Shown here: positions 7,442 through 17,664 of the stretch, piece after piece
Numbering within the stretch: position 1 is the first letter of the stretch
Layout: every line of letters begins with the position of its first letter
Assembly (NCBI RefSeq): GCF_003234565.1
Contig: NZ_QKTU01000012.1
Coordinates: 22,779 to 86,778 of the forward strand
DNA: 64,000 bases
Direction: 5' to 3'
Origin: Curtobacterium sp. MCBD17_013
Lineage (GTDB): Bacteria; Actinomycetota; Actinomycetes; Actinomycetales; Microbacteriaceae
Notes under the pieces: generated by a model
Told to the model about the DNA's origin: nothing
Databases searched by the model: none
What the model saw: the letters and a program-made list of their open reading frames with translations, nothing else
Translations under genes and position numbers: made by a program

Positions 7442-9126
7442 GCGGTCCCGAAGTCCGGGGTGCTCACCGACGTGGTCGTGATGCCGTGGACGCTCGACCG
7501 GTACAGGAACTGGTTCTGCTGGTCGTACAGCGGCAGCACGGTGCGGCTCGTGAGGATCCGGTGCTGCGCCTCGGCGTAGAGCGTGGACCGCGTGGTCGGG
7601 TCCGTCGTGCGGGCGGCCTGTTCGAGCTCGGCGTCGAGCTGGGGCTCGGACAGCTGCGCGAGGTTCGCGAAGTACCCGGACGGCGCGGGCGTGATGCTCG
7701 CGCTGTCGTACAGGATCCGGAGCACGTCCGGGCCGACCTTCGTGTACGGGGCACTCACGACGTCGTAGTGGTTGGCGGCGAGTGCGGCGTACCAGCTGGA
7801 CAGGTCGAGCTGCTCGATGCGGACGTCGAAGCCGACGGCCTTCTCCGACGCCTGGATCTGCTGGAAGAGGCTGCGCTCGGCCGGGATCGACTGGTTCGTC
7901 GACACCGGGAACGTGACGGTGAGCCGCTGGCCGTCCTTCGTGCGGACGCCGTCCGACCCGACCTTCCAGCCGTCCGCGTCGAGCAGGCGCTTCGCGGTCG
8001 CGGGCGAGGAGCTGAACAGCCGCTTGTCGCTCACGGCGAGCGGCTCGACGCTCGACAGGACGGAGTACGACCGCTTCGCCGTGCCGAGGAACAGGGACCG
8101 GATGCCCGGATCGATCTGCGCGCCGGCGATGAACGCCTTGCGCACCTGCTCGTCCCGGAACACCCCGTGGCCGGAGTTGAGCTCGAGCCGGTTCGAGGCG
8201 CCGGGCCGCGGGGCGTCGAGGTCACGGATGCTCCCCGTCGAGCTCGCCGCGTGCAGCTGGTCGGGCTGGGCGTTGTCGATGACGTCGACCTGGCCGGACT
8301 TCAGCGCCGCGTAGCGCGAGGTCGAGTCGGGCAGGAACCGCCAGGTGATCCCGGACAGCCGGGGCTTCGTGCTCGAGTTCCCGAGCGGCGTGAAGTGCGT
8401 GTTCCGGGTGAGGCTGACGTGGTCGCCGTGCACCCACTTCGTCACCACGAACGGACCCGTCCCCACCGGGCTGGCGCAGTTGGTCGCCTGCGAGCGGGCC
8501 AGCGCCGTCGGCGACTCGATCCCCACCCACGGCTGCGACAGCGACTCGAGCAGGGCGCTGTCCGGGCGGCTGAGGCGCAGCGTCACCGTGTGGGCGTCGG
8601 TCGCGGTCGCCGTCGCGATCGCGCCGAGGGCCAGGTACCCGGTGCTCGATGCCGTCGCCGGGTCCTGCACGTGCTCGATGTTCCGGACGACGGCGGCCGC
8701 GTCGAACGGCGTCCCGTCGCTGAACGTGACGCCCTCGCGCAGGTGGAAGGTCCAGGTGCGGCCGTCGCTGCTCGTGGTCCAGCTCGTCGCGAGGGCGGGC
8801 TGCGCCTTCCGGTCGCTGCCCATGGTGACGAGCTCCTCGATGTACTGCGACGCGAGGAGCGCCTGCGGGTAGTTGCCACCGACGTGCGGATCGAGGCAGG
8901 TCGGTTCGGCGTCGCCGGACGCGTACACGAGCGTCCCGCCGTGCGTGGGCGTGCTGCTGGCGCTCGGGCTCCCGCCGGAACACGCGGCGACTGCCAGGAG
9001 GACCGCGGTCGCGCCCGCCACGGTCGTCGCGGTGCGCGCGACGCGCTTCGAGCGGGTGCGGATCAGCGGGGGAGCGACCGCGGTGCGAACGGCGGAGGCG
9101 AGTTTGTGTACCGAGTCCAAGAACAT
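7426..9126 (-). CDS. family 5 extracellular substrate-binding lipoprotein (peptide/nickel ABC importer)
   Basis: A 566-residue solute-binding protein of the SBP_bac_5 (OppA/DppA/NikA) family. The N-terminus is unusually long and basic (RTRSKRVAR) before a hydrophobic stretch ending in the lipobox LAVAAC, so Cys 49 should carry the lipid anchor. A Ser/Thr linker follows, then the family core with GTLVYASGDAEPTCLDP near the start and SYSVLSSVEPLAVSDKRLF in the middle. It captures oligopeptides or a metal chelate outside the cell for the downstream permeases. It is the first gene of the operon and is divergent from a TetR regulator, with starts only 30 bases apart. A dyad overlaps the start codon region. 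The substrate is not certain. Confidence 0.88.
   Translation of the reverse strand: MFLDSVHKLASAVRTAVAPPLIRTRSKRVARTATTVAGATAVLLAVAACSGGSPSASSTPTHGGTLVYASGDAEPTCLDPHVGGNYPQALLASQYIEELVTMGSDRKAQPALATSWTTSSDGRTWTFHLREGVTFSDGTPFDAAAVVRNIEHVQDPATASSTGYLALGAIATATATDAHTVTLRLSRPDSALLESLSQPWVGIESPTALARSQATNCASPVGTGPFVVTKWVHGDHVSLTRNTHFTPLGNSSTKPRLSGITWRFLPDSTSRYAALKSGQVDVIDNAQPDQLHAASSTGSIRDLDAPRPGASNRLELNSGHGVFRDEQVRKAFIAGAQIDPGIRSLFLGTAKRSYSVLSSVEPLAVSDKRLFSSSPATAKRLLDADGWKVGSDGVRTKDGQRLTVTFPVSTNQSIPAERSLFQQIQASEKAVGFDVRIEQLDLSSWYAALAANHYDVVSAPYTKVGPDVLRILYDSASITPAPSGYFANLAQLSEPQLDAELEQAARTTDPTTRSTLYAEAQHRILTSRTVLPLYDQQNQFLYRSSVHGITTTSVSTPDFGTAWIDH
9102..9124. promoter_or_regulatory. imperfect 23-bp palindrome, likely TetR operator
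   Basis: The sequence follows GTTnnTGnACnnnGTnCAnnAAC, a symmetric and locally AT-rich island in the space between and just inside the start of the substrate-binding protein gene. TetR-family proteins bind such palindromes as dimers. Its position over the first codons of the ABC operon and close to the tetR start would let the regulator shut down both. The dyad is visible; binding is inference. Confidence 0.5.
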
Positions 9127-9156
9127 GTCCGGGTGAGTCTAGCGGTTGAATGGGGC

Positions 9157-9774
9157 ATGGCCGATCCGGAGGACCCACAGGCGGAGCGTGTGCGCCGAGC
9201 CGGCCGCCCGCGGCGCTCCTCGGCAGTGGTGCTCGCCGACGCCGCCGCCGAGCTCTTCCTCGAGCAGGGGTACGCCGGCACGACGGTCGACCACATCGCG
9301 CAGCGCGCCGGGGTGAGTCGCGCCACGTTCTTCAACTACTTCACCGCGAAGTCCGACGTCATGTGGCTGGAACTCGACGAGGCCGTGCGCGAGATCCCCG
9401 CGCTCCTCCGCGTGTCCGAGGAGCGCTCGCCGGTCCGGGCCGTCGAGGACGCCCTGCTCGCCGCGGCCCGGCGGCACGACCCCCAGCGGGTGCCGTGGTC
9501 GATCGCCCAGGCCGAGGTCATGCGGATCGGCCCCGAGCTGGTGCAGAGCGCCGCGGCCCGGATCATGGGGCAGCACAGTGCGGTCGCCGCGTTCGTCGCC
9601 GACCGCACGGGCGAGCGTCCGAGCGGGTTGTGGCCGCAGACGGTCAGCGGCGCGATGCTCGGCGCGGCGGCCGCGGCGTTCGGGGTGTGGGTCGCCGACG
9701 GGGTCGGGCGTGGACCCCTCGTCGAGTACGTGGCCGCGGCGCTGACCCCCGTCGCCGCGGGACTCGACGCGTAG
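9157..9774 (+). CDS. TetR/AcrR-family transcriptional regulator
   Basis: A 205-residue regulator. Residues about 20-70 hold the TetR helix-turn-helix (VLADAAAELFLEQGYAGTTV, then IAQRAGVSRATFFNYFTAKSD), a very good family match. The rest is a helical ligand-binding and dimerisation domain without an obvious ligand signature. The ATG at 9157 gives the expected length; the open frame upstream reads antisense to the transporter gene and is not protein-like. It is divergently transcribed from the peptide/nickel-type ABC operon with 30 bases between the starts. It is therefore the likely local repressor of that operon and of itself. Confidence 0.88.
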   Translation: MADPEDPQAERVRRAGRPRRSSAVVLADAAAELFLEQGYAGTTVDHIAQRAGVSRATFFNYFTAKSDVMWLELDEAVREIPALLRVSEERSPVRAVEDALLAAARRHDPQRVPWSIAQAEVMRIGPELVQSAAARIMGQHSAVAAFVADRTGERPSGLWPQTVSGAMLGAAAAAFGVWVADGVGRGPLVEYVAAALTPVAAGLDA

Positions 9775-9841
9775 CACGCCCGCTGGACCCGTCCGGCGTC
9801 CCCTCGGGATCGTCCGGTGCTCCCTCGCCCCAGGTCGGCGC

Positions 9842-10936
9842 TCAGACGGCCACGGCGACCGGTCGTCGGTGCCGACGCGCGAGCCCCGCGCCCGCCCAGC
9901 GGTCCCCGGCGACCGCGAGCGCGAGGAGCGTCACGGCGGCCACCGCGAACGGTACCGGTCCGGTGTGCGGGAACCCCCACTGCACGAGCAACGGCCAGTG
10001 GAACACGTACAGCCCGTACGAGATCGACGCCAGGAACGCGGACGGCGCCGCGACGCGGGCGAGGCCCCGGCCGAGCGCAGCGGCGAGGGCGGGCCGTGCC
10101 CGCAGCGTCGGAGCCACGACCGCGACGAGCGTCACCAGGGCCGTGGCCACACCGAAGTGCCGGACCATGAGCAGGGGGTAGGCCGCGAATCCGCCCCCGG
10201 TACCCGAGCGGAGCGTCGTGCCCACGGCGAGCGCCGTGAGTGCCGTGAGCCAGAGCAGCTCCGGGGCGAGCGCGCGCGGACCGACCCGGTCCTGGAGGAA
10301 CGCACGCGCCATCGCCGCGCCGGCCCACCACACGAGCAGGTACGCGAGCACGAGCACGGCGTGCCCGGGGTGCACCGTGTAGGCCGCGAACGCCGCGAGC
10401 GACACCGCGCCGACGAGGTGGGGGGTCAGTCGCGGCCACCGGTGCAGTGCCGACGCGAGGAGCGGGAACACCAGGTAGAACGCGATCTCGTACGACAGCG
10501 ACCACAGGGCGAGGTTGTGGAACGGCGGGTCGACGATGACCCCCGGCTTCAGCGCCCCGTTGTCCTGCAGCGCCACGAGGGTGCCGAGGACCTGCCCGGG
10601 GTGGAACTCGGCCACGAGGTCGCGGTCCGCCGCCGCGACCCCGATCGACAGCACCAGTGCGAGCACGAGCGGCGGGTAGATCCGACGGAGACGCCGGAAC
10701 AGGTACGCGCCGACCCCGCCGCGCCGGTCGAACTCGTTGGCGTACACGACGAATCCGCTGAGCAGGAAGAAGACCATGACGGCCTCCTGCCCGAACGCGA
10801 ACACGTCGCGCAGGACCACGGGTCCGCCGTAGGCGTTGACCGACACGAGGTGGTGGGCGACGACCTCGAGCGCCGCGAGTCCGCGCACCGCGTCGAGGAA
10901 CACCCGCAGGCCGCGGGGGAGTGCCGGTCGCGCCAT
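9842..10936 (-). CDS. acyltransferase-3 (OafA/YrhL-type) membrane protein
   Basis: A 364-residue multi-pass membrane protein of the acyltransferase 3 family, which moves acyl groups (often acetyl) onto surface sugars, lipids or other envelope molecules. The typical opening is present: RVFLDAVRGLAALEVVAHH, with the conserved Arg and a His early in the first helix, then FFLLSGFVV and FRRLRRIYPPLVLAL. About ten helices follow and the C-terminus is basic. No SGNH extracellular domain is fused, so it is the short form. ATG 10936 has a strong site, GGGAGG, 5 nt upstream. It is followed by the convergent tetR gene and preceded by the CDF gene in the same direction after 86 bases that contain a TCCCAG/CTGGGA hairpin. 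Confidence 0.87.
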   Translation of the reverse strand: MARPALPRGLRVFLDAVRGLAALEVVAHHLVSVNAYGGPVVLRDVFAFGQEAVMVFFLLSGFVVYANEFDRRGGVGAYLFRRLRRIYPPLVLALVLSIGVAAADRDLVAEFHPGQVLGTLVALQDNGALKPGVIVDPPFHNLALWSLSYEIAFYLVFPLLASALHRWPRLTPHLVGAVSLAAFAAYTVHPGHAVLVLAYLLVWWAGAAMARAFLQDRVGPRALAPELLWLTALTALAVGTTLRSGTGGGFAAYPLLMVRHFGVATALVTLVAVVAPTLRARPALAAALGRGLARVAAPSAFLASISYGLYVFHWPLLVQWGFPHTGPVPFAVAAVTLLALAVAGDRWAGAGLARRHRRPVAVAV

Positions 10937-11022
10937 CGGGACCTCCCGTCCGTCGACGCTGATGGTCCTCGGGGGCCGGTGGGGCGGTTCCCAGCACCCC
11001 TGGGACGGTCGTGGAGGCCCGG

Positions 11023-12099
11023 TCAGGCGCGGAGGGTGCGCCCGTCGCCCGTGGCGACCTCCTCGAGGGTGCCGTCCTCGACGATCTCCGGCACGTCGCC
11101 GTCGTTGTCCGGCACCAGGCTCGCGTCGCCCGGCTGCGAGAGCGTGAGCACGGCCTCCTCGATGTAGGGGCTCGACTCGAGCTGTTCCTCGACCGCACGC
11201 AGCCGGAGCGCGACCTGCTCCTCGCGCTCGTTGCCCGCCATGTCGATCGCCGCGACGAGGTACACCCGGCTCGGCCCGACGAACTCGAGGTGCAGGTACG
11301 TCACACGCTCCACCTCGGGCTTGCGGAGGATCTCCGCGAGCACGGCGTCCTCGAGCTCGGGCGACGTCGACTCCCCGATGAGGAACCGCCGGTTCCGGTC
11401 GATGAGCACCACCGCGACCACGCCGAGCAGCACCCCGACGGCGATCGAGCCGAGCGCGTCCCACACGGCCGACCCGGTCAGCTGGTGCAGGAGCAGGCCG
11501 AGGAACGCGAGGACGAGACCGACGAGTGCCGCCGAGTCCTCGGCGAACACCGCGCGGAGCGTCGGGTTCGAGGACTGGAGCACGTGCCGGAGGATCGGCA
11601 CCCGGCGTCGGGTCGCCGCGCCGTGGGCCTGCCGGAACGCCTGCAGGAAGCTCGTGCCCTCGAGGCACGCGGAGACCGCGAGCACGATGTAGCCGATGAG
11701 GACGTCACGCGGCGGTTCGTCCGAGGTCAGCTCGCTGATCCCGTGGTAGATCGACACGATCGCGCCGGCCGTGAACAGCCCGAACGCCGCGAACATCGAC
11801 CAGATGTAGGTCTCGCGGCCGTAGCCGAGCGGGTGGTCGGCGTCGCGCTGCTTGGCGCCCCGGCGCTCGGCGATGAGCAGGAAGATCTCGTTGCCGGTGT
11901 CCGCCCACGAGTGCGCCGCTTCGGCGACCATCGACGCCGAACCGGTCAACAACGACGCGAACGTCTTGGCGAGGGCCACGAGCAGGTTCGCGGCGAAGGC
12001 GATGACGACCGTGAGCAGGCTCTCGGGCTTCGGGGCGCCCGAGGCCGCCGCGTCCGGGTGGTTCGTGCTCTTGCGGTCCTCGGTCGCGTCGCTCACCAT
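11023..12099 (-). CDS. cation diffusion facilitator (CDF) family transporter
   Basis: A 358-residue CDF exporter of divalent metals such as zinc, iron or manganese, working by proton exchange at the cytoplasmic membrane. Six helices can be traced. The helix II region has [16 protein letters not shown], matching the metal-site HxxxD pattern, and [12 protein letters not shown] follows as in family members. A second acidic site is in the EDSAALVGL helix. The C-terminal cytoplasmic domain (about 250-340) is the usual dimerisation domain. The ATG at 12099 is preceded by CAGACT with a 6-base gap, so the message may be leaderless. The promoter lies back-to-back with that of ileS. Confidence 0.88.
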   Translation of the reverse strand: MVSDATEDRKSTNHPDAAASGAPKPESLLTVVIAFAANLLVALAKTFASLLTGSASMVAEAAHSWADTGNEIFLLIAERRGAKQRDADHPLGYGRETYIWSMFAAFGLFTAGAIVSIYHGISELTSDEPPRDVLIGYIVLAVSACLEGTSFLQAFRQAHGAATRRRVPILRHVLQSSNPTLRAVFAEDSAALVGLVLAFLGLLLHQLTGSAVWDALGSIAVGVLLGVVAVVLIDRNRRFLIGESTSPELEDAVLAEILRKPEVERVTYLHLEFVGPSRVYLVAAIDMAGNEREEQVALRLRAVEEQLESSPYIEEAVLTLSQPGDASLVPDNDGDVPEIVEDGTLEEVATGDGRTLRA

Positions 12100-12135
12100 G
12101 CCCCCAGTCTGCTCCGCGGGCGGTACGATCGTCCC

Positions 12136-12404
12136 AGCGGCGTCGATCCGGCCATCACCGGGGAGCCTTCGGAAGAACACCATCCGTCCTCCGCGAGCGT
12201 CCCCGGGCGCGAGCGGGAGTCGGGCGGCCACTAGAACCGAACGGGTCGGGTCCGTCACAGCCTGAGCAACGAGCGGTGGTCCGCGCGACGGGAGCAGTGC
12301 CTCCCGGCCGTGGCCGCAAGCGAGGTGGTACCGCGCCGCCGGGTCGAGTCGACCGGGTGGCGTCCTCGTCGACAGCACGCACACGACCACTCGCCGAGGA
12401 CCAG
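12136..12404 (+). ncRNA. T-box riboswitch leader of ileS (translational type)
   Basis: The leader carries the diagnostic T-box sequence AAGCGAGGTGGTACCGCG at 12318-12335, which pairs with the uncharged tRNA end. A specifier codon ATC (Ile) at 12154-12156 is followed by ACCGGGGAGCCTTCGGAAGAAC, the stem I sequence seen in actinobacterial ileS T-boxes. CTAGAACCGAACGGGT at 12231-12246 is also typical. No terminator is present. Instead GTCCTCG (12362-12368) can pair with CGAGGAC (12395-12401), which contains the ribosome binding site, so control is probably at translation: uncharged tRNA-Ile would free the site. A -10-like TACGAT is at 12124-12129. Confidence 0.93.
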
Positions 12405-15400
12405 ATGCGCTACCCCTTGAACGACCCGGACGCCGCCGGCGTCACCCCGTCCCCCTCGTTCCCCGAGGTCGAGCGCGGCGTCCTCGCCTTCTGGCAGCGC
12501 GACGACACGTTCCGGGCGTCGGTCGAGCAGCGGCAGGGCTGCGACGAGTGGGTGTTCTACGACGGCCCGCCGTTCGCGAACGGACTCCCGCACTACGGGC
12601 ACCTGCTCACCGGCTACGCCAAGGACGTCTTCCCGCGGTTCCAGACGATGCGCGGCAAGCAGGTGCACCGCCGCTTCGGGTGGGACACCCACGGACTGCC
12701 GGCCGAACTCGAGGCCATGCGCCAGCTCGGCATCACCGAGAAGCACGAGATCGACGACATGGGCATCGACGTGTTCAACGCGGCGGCGCGTCGGTCAGTG
12801 CTCCAGTACACCGACGAGTGGCGCGACTACGTCACCCGCCAGGCACGCTGGGTCGACTTCGACGACGACTACAAGACGCTCGACGTCACGTTCATGGAGA
12901 GCGTGCTGTGGGCGTTCAGGTCCCTCTGGGACAAGGGCCTGGCGTACGAGGGCTTCCGCGTGCTGCCCTACTGCTGGAACGACCAGACGCCGCTGTCGAA
13001 CCACGAGCTCCGGATGGACGACGACGTCTACCAGCAGCGCCAGGACCAGTCGGTGACCGTCGCGTTCCCGTTCACCGGCGCCCGCGCCGAGGAGCTCGGG
13101 CTCTCGGGCGTCCGCGCGCTCGCGTGGACGACGACGCCGTGGACCCTGCCGACGAACGCGGCGCTCGCCGTGGGCCCCGCCATCGAGTACGTGGTCGTGC
13201 CGGCCGGTCCGGACGGCGCGGCCGACGGGACCGCGGCAGGCACCGCGTCGTTCCTGCTCGCCGGCGACACGCTCGCCGCGTACGCCAAGGACCTCGGCTA
13301 CGGCTCCGCCGAGGAGGCCCGTGCCGCGGTCACCCGCACCGTCACCGGTGCCGAGCTCGACGGCGTCGCGTACGAGCGGCTGTGGGACTTCTACGTCGAC
13401 GTCGAGGGCATGGAGAACGCCTGGCAGGTGCTCGTCGCCGAGTACGTCGCCACGGGCGAGGGCACGGGCATCGTGCACCAGGCACCGGCCTACGGCGAGG
13501 ACGACCAGGCCGTCTGCTCGGCGGCGGGCATCCCGACGATCCTCTCCCTCGACGACGGCGGGCTGTTCCTGCCGCAGGTGGACCTCGTCGCGGGCCAGCT
13601 GTGGTCCGACGCGAACAAGCCGCTGACGCAGGAGCTCCGCGCGATGGGTCGCCTGCTCCGGGTCGCCTCGTACGAGCACAGCTACCCGCACTGCTGGCGC
13701 TGCCGGAACCCGCTCATCTACAAGGCCGTGTCGAGCTGGTTCATCCGGGTCACCGATTTCCGGGACCGCATGGGCGAGCTCAACGAGCAGATCACCTGGG
13801 TGCCCGAGAACGTCAAGGACGGCCAGTTCGGCAAGTGGGTCGAGGGCGCTCGTGACTGGTCGATCTCGCGCAACCGGTACTGGGGTTCGCCGATCCCGGT
13901 GTGGAAGAGCGACGACCCCGCGTACCCGCGCGTCGACGTGTACGGATCCCTCGCCGACCTCGAACGCGACTTCGGGCGCCTGCCCCTGAACGACGCCGGC
14001 GAGCCGGACCTGCACCGCCCGTTCATCGACGAGCTGACGAGGCCGAACCCCGACGACCCGACCGGCCGCTCCACGATGCGCCGGATCACCGACGTGTTCG
14101 ACGTCTGGTTCGACTCCGGGTCGATGCCGTACGCCCAGGTGCACTACCCCTTCGAGAACCGCGAGTGGTTCGACACCCACAACCCGGCCGACTTCATCGT
14201 CGAGTACATCGGACAGACGCGCGGCTGGTTCTACGTCATGCACGCGCTGGCGACGGCCCTGTTCGACCGTCCGGCGTTCTCGAACGTCATCAGCCACGGC
14301 ATCGTGCTCGGGTCCGACGGCCAGAAGATGTCGAAGAGCCGGCGGAACTACCCCGACGTCAACGAGGTCTTCGACCGCGACGGCGCCGACGCCATGCGGT
14401 GGTTCCTCATGTCGTCCTCCGTGATCCGCGGTGGGAACCTCGTCGTCACCGAAGAGGGGATCCGCCAGGGCGTCCGCGAGTTCCTGCTGCCCCTCTGGTC
14501 GACGTACTACTTCTTCACCCTCTACGCGAACGCGTCGGGGGACGACGGGTACCACGCCACCTGGCGCACCGACTCGACGGACGTGCTCGACCGGTACCTG
14601 CTCGCGCGCACCCGGCAGCTCGTGCTCGACGTCACGGCGCACCTCGAGGCCCTCGACACCCCGCTGGCCACCCTCGCGGTCCGCGACTTCGCCGACGTCC
14701 TCACGAACTGGTACGTCCGGCGGTCCCGTGACAAGTTCTGGGCGGGTGCCGGGTCCTCGGACGCTGCCCGCGATGCCTTCGACACGCTGTACACGGTCCT
14801 CGAGACCCTGACGCGCGTCGCTGCGCCGCTCGCGCCGCTCGTCGCGGACGAGGTCTGGAGGGGCCTCACCGGTGGGCGCAGCGTCCACCTCGAGGACTGG
14901 CCGGACGCCGAGGCGTTCCCCGCCGACGACGCCCTCGTCGCCGCGATGGACCGCGTCCGCGACGTCGCGTCGAAGGGCCTCGCGCTCCGCAAGGCGACCG
15001 GCAAGCGGGTCCGTCTGCCGCTCGCGACCCTGACCGTCGTCACCGCGGATCCCGCCGGGCTCGAGCCGTTCGCCGACATCCTCCGCGACGAGCTGAACGT
15101 CAAGCGCGTCGTGCTCGAGCAGCAGGCCGAGCAGTCGCTGGCGCAGTACGGCATCGAGCGGAAGCTCACGGTGAACGCCCGTGCCGCGGGTCCCCGCATC
15201 GGCAAGCTCGTGCAGCAGGTGATCCCGGCGGCCAAGCGCGGTGACTGGACCGCCACCGCCGACGGCGTCACGGTCGGCGGTGTCGACCTGGTCGAGGGGG
15301 AGTACACGCTCGACCTCACCGTGGCCGACCCGACGAGCGCGGTGGCGTTCCTCGAGGGCAGTGGCTTCGTCGTGCTCGACACCGTGACGACCCCGGAGCT

Positions 15401-15671
15401 GGAGGCCGAGGGCCTGGCCCGCGACGTCGTGCGTGCGGTGCAGCAGGCGCGTCGGGACGCCGGGCTCGACGTCAGCGACCGCATCGTCCTGCGCCTCGAG
15501 GCCGACGAGGCTGCGAGCAGCGCGATCGAGGCGCACCATGGACTCATCGCGCAGGAGACCTTGAGCAGCCGGCTCGAGCAGGTCGTCTCCGCGCTGGACG
15601 ACGACGACCCCGGCGTCGAGCACGTCGGCGACGGCGCGCTCGTCCGGGTGGAGGTGACCCGCGTTGGCTGA
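12405..15671 (+). CDS. ileS: isoleucyl-tRNA synthetase
   Basis: A 1088-residue class I aminoacyl-tRNA synthetase charging tRNA-Ile. The HIGH-type motif is HYGH at 63-66 within [16 protein letters not shown], and KMSKS is at about 641-645. The editing domain lies between them. The anticodon-binding domain and a long C-terminal extension (DUF5915-like) follow. Length and signature placement fit the larger, eukaryote-like IleRS type found in actinobacteria, a group known for natural mupirocin tolerance (family knowledge, not shown here). ATG 12405 is chosen because the T-box ribosome site CGAGGAC precedes it and the protein then begins like other IleRS. The stop overlaps the folC start by 8 bases. 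Confidence 0.97.
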   Translation: MRYPLNDPDAAGVTPSPSFPEVERGVLAFWQRDDTFRASVEQRQGCDEWVFYDGPPFANGLPHYGHLLTGYAKDVFPRFQTMRGKQVHRRFGWDTHGLPAELEAMRQLGITEKHEIDDMGIDVFNAAARRSVLQYTDEWRDYVTRQARWVDFDDDYKTLDVTFMESVLWAFRSLWDKGLAYEGFRVLPYCWNDQTPLSNHELRMDDDVYQQRQDQSVTVAFPFTGARAEELGLSGVRALAWTTTPWTLPTNAALAVGPAIEYVVVPAGPDGAADGTAAGTASFLLAGDTLAAYAKDLGYGSAEEARAAVTRTVTGAELDGVAYERLWDFYVDVEGMENAWQVLVAEYVATGEGTGIVHQAPAYGEDDQAVCSAAGIPTILSLDDGGLFLPQVDLVAGQLWSDANKPLTQELRAMGRLLRVASYEHSYPHCWRCRNPLIYKAVSSWFIRVTDFRDRMGELNEQITWVPENVKDGQFGKWVEGARDWSISRNRYWGSPIPVWKSDDPAYPRVDVYGSLADLERDFGRLPLNDAGEPDLHRPFIDELTRPNPDDPTGRSTMRRITDVFDVWFDSGSMPYAQVHYPFENREWFDTHNPADFIVEYIGQTRGWFYVMHALATALFDRPAFSNVISHGIVLGSDGQKMSKSRRNYPDVNEVFDRDGADAMRWFLMSSSVIRGGNLVVTEEGIRQGVREFLLPLWSTYYFFTLYANASGDDGYHATWRTDSTDVLDRYLLARTRQLVLDVTAHLEALDTPLATLAVRDFADVLTNWYVRRSRDKFWAGAGSSDAARDAFDTLYTVLETLTRVAAPLAPLVADEVWRGLTGGRSVHLEDWPDAEAFPADDALVAAMDRVRDVASKGLALRKATGKRVRLPLATLTVVTADPAGLEPFADILRDELNVKRVVLEQQAEQSLAQYGIERKLTVNARAAGPRIGKLVQQVIPAAKRGDWTATADGVTVGGVDLVEGEYTLDLTVADPTSAVAFLEGSGFVVLDTVTTPELEAEGLARDVVRAVQQARRDAGLDVSDRIVLRLEADEAASSAIEAHHGLIAQETLSSRLEQVVSALDDDDPGVEHVGDGALVRVEVTRVG

Positions 15672-17172
15672 GATCGGCAACGGTACGAACCCCTACGGCG
15701 ACGACGACGCGTACGACGAGGACGGCGAGCCCGTCGCCGGGACTCCACGTCCGGTGACGGCGGGCGTCCCCGTGCCGCACGGGCCCGAGGACGACGGCGT
15801 CGCCCAGGTCGAGTCGGAGCTGTACGCCCGCATCGGGGAACAAGCCCCCGAGCGTCGGCTGGCCGCGACCCGGCGTGCCGTCGAGCTGCTCGGCGACCCG
15901 CAGCACGCGTTCCCGGTCATCCACATCACCGGCACGAACGGCAAGACGTCGACCGCCCGGATGATCGAGAGCATCGTGCGCGCGCACGGGCTCCGCACCG
16001 GACTCATGACGAGCCCGCACCTCGTGTCCATCCGAGAGCGCATCGTCATCGACGGCGAGCCCATCCGGCCCGAGTCGTTCGTCGAGAACTGGCGCGACAT
16101 CCAGCCGTACCTGACCATGACCGACGACGAGCTCCGCGCCGCCGGACAGCAGCCGCTCACGTTCTTCGAGGCGCTCACGGTCCTCGCGATCGCGTGCTTC
16201 GCGGACGCGCCGGTCGACGTCGCCGTGATCGAGGTCGGCATGGGCGGGGAATGGGACTCCACGAACGTGGTCGACGGCCAGGTGGCGGTGTTCACCCCGA
16301 TCGCGATCGACCACGCCAAGCATCTCGGCAACACCGTGGCCGAGATCGCCCGGACCAAGGCCGGGATCATCAAGCCCTCGGCGGCGGTCGTCAGCGCGCG
16401 GCAGACGCCGGAGGCCCTGGGGGAGCTCGAGCGTGCGGCGGCCCTGAGCGAGGCGACGCTCGCCGTCGAGGCGACCTCCGGCCCGAACGGCGGCTTCCGT
16501 GTGCTGTCGGACACCCCGGCCGTCGGCGGTCAGCTCGTCAGCGTCCAGGGCGTCGCCGGACGGTACGACGACCTGTTCGTGCCGCTCTTCGGTGCCCACC
16601 AGGCCGAGAACGCCGCGGTGGCGATCGCCGCCGTCGAGTCGTTCCTCGGTCGCGGATCGCAGCCCCTCGACGAGGACGTCCTCAGCGAGGGCCTCGCGGC
16701 AGCGACGTCGCCCGGCCGTCTCCAGCCGATCGCCCAGCAGCCGACCGTGGTCGTCGACGCCGCACACAACCCGCACGGCGCCCGGGCCCTGGCCGAGGCC
16801 CTGCCCGTCGCGTTCCCGTCCGACCACGTGGTCGGCGTCCTCGGCGTCCTCGCGGACAAGGACGCCCGCGGCATCGTCCGCGCGCTCAAGGGCGTCGTGG
16901 CCACGTTCGTCGTCACGCAACCGCCCGGTCCCAGGGCCCTCGACGCCGACGCGTTCGCCGCGATCGTCGTCGACGAGGTCGGCCCGGATCGGGTGGTCGT
17001 CGAGCCCGACGTCGAGGCCGCCCTGGCCGAGGCACGGACCCTCGCCGAGGACGCCGACGCCGAGGCGGACCTGGCCGAGGGGGAGCCGGGCGCCATGGTC
17101 CTCGTCGCGGGCTCCATCGTGCTGATCGGTCGGGTCATGGACCTGGTCCACGGCGAAGGCGAGTCGGCATGA
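15664..17172 (+). CDS. folC: bifunctional folylpolyglutamate synthase / dihydrofolate synthase
   Basis: A 502-residue Mur-ligase-like enzyme that adds glutamate to dihydropteroate and folates in the cytoplasm. The ATP-binding P-loop is [13 protein letters not shown] (Gly about 90 to Thr 95), followed by [12 protein letters not shown], the family's second signature, and [15 protein letters not shown] in the C-terminal half. The N-terminus carries about 40 acidic extra residues before the core. The start is TTG 15664, 8 bases inside the ileS end, so translation is coupled. It ends in a 4-base ATGA overlap with the DUF4233 gene. The order ileS-folC-DUF4233-ndk is conserved in actinobacteria as I know them. 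Confidence 0.95.
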   Translation: MAEIGNGTNPYGDDDAYDEDGEPVAGTPRPVTAGVPVPHGPEDDGVAQVESELYARIGEQAPERRLAATRRAVELLGDPQHAFPVIHITGTNGKTSTARMIESIVRAHGLRTGLMTSPHLVSIRERIVIDGEPIRPESFVENWRDIQPYLTMTDDELRAAGQQPLTFFEALTVLAIACFADAPVDVAVIEVGMGGEWDSTNVVDGQVAVFTPIAIDHAKHLGNTVAEIARTKAGIIKPSAAVVSARQTPEALGELERAAALSEATLAVEATSGPNGGFRVLSDTPAVGGQLVSVQGVAGRYDDLFVPLFGAHQAENAAVAIAAVESFLGRGSQPLDEDVLSEGLAAATSPGRLQPIAQQPTVVVDAAHNPHGARALAEALPVAFPSDHVVGVLGVLADKDARGIVRALKGVVATFVVTQPPGPRALDADAFAAIVVDEVGPDRVVVEPDVEAALAEARTLAEDADAEADLAEGEPGAMVLVAGSIVLIGRVMDLVHGEGESA

Positions 17173-17612
17173 CGGACGCTCCCCGGACCTCCCCGCCGGC
17201 CCGCGGCACACGGATGCGGCGTCCCCGCCCCCCGCGCGGCGCCCGCGAGAGCCTGCTGTCGATCGTCCTCGTGCTCGAGGCCGTGGTGTTCTTCTTCCCG
17301 ATGCTCGTCGTGTTCGGCAAACACGAACTCCCGCCGGCCGCGGCGTTCGGCGGCGGTCTCGGCTTCATGGTCGTGCTCGCCATCGCCTCCCGGCTGACCG
17401 GTCGCCCCGCCGGTGTAGGGTTCGGATGGCTGCTGCAGGCGGCCATCATCGCCACCGGCTTCGTGGAACCGTTCATGTTCGTCGTGGGCGCCATGTTCCT
17501 GGCGTTCTGGATCTACTGCTTCGTCAAGGGTGGTCAGCTCGACCGGACGAATGCGGCCCGCGCGGCGGCCCTCGGCGAGGACCCCGCACCGGGCACCGAC
17601 GCCGGCGCCTGA
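17169..17612 (+). CDS. DUF4233 membrane protein
   Basis: A 147-residue protein with a basic, disordered start (about 35 residues) followed by four probable membrane helices: LLSIVLVLEAVVFFFPMLVV, GFMVVLAIASR, a GWLLQAAIIATGFVEPFMFVV helix and FLAFWIYCFVKG. It matches the DUF4233 family, which has no known function and lies between folC and ndk in many actinobacteria. The ATG overlaps the folC stop by 4 bases, so the two are translated together. Glu and Pro residues inside the helices (LVLEAV, VEPFMF) look conserved and could be functional, but nothing more can be said. Confidence 0.8.
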   Translation: MTDAPRTSPPARGTRMRRPRPPRGARESLLSIVLVLEAVVFFFPMLVVFGKHELPPAAAFGGGLGFMVVLAIASRLTGRPAGVGFGWLLQAAIIATGFVEPFMFVVGAMFLAFWIYCFVKGGQLDRTNAARAAALGEDPAPGTDAGA

Positions 17613-17664
17613 CCGTCGCCGCCGCACACCGACCACATCCACCCCCGAACCCAGGGAGCAATGC

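Noticed and set aside
7063..9156. Long upstream extension of tetR
   Set aside because: This frame is antisense to the substrate-binding protein and permease genes; the regulator matches its family from 9157.
12276..12404. Earlier ileS start at 12276
   Set aside because: The sequence here is the T-box leader; IleRS proteins begin near MRYPLNDPD at 12405.
12795..15680. Open frame of 961 codons antisense to ileS
   Set aside because: GC-rich codon positions create long antisense frames; its protein is Arg/Val/Asp-rich with no family signal, while the opposite strand is a perfect ileS.
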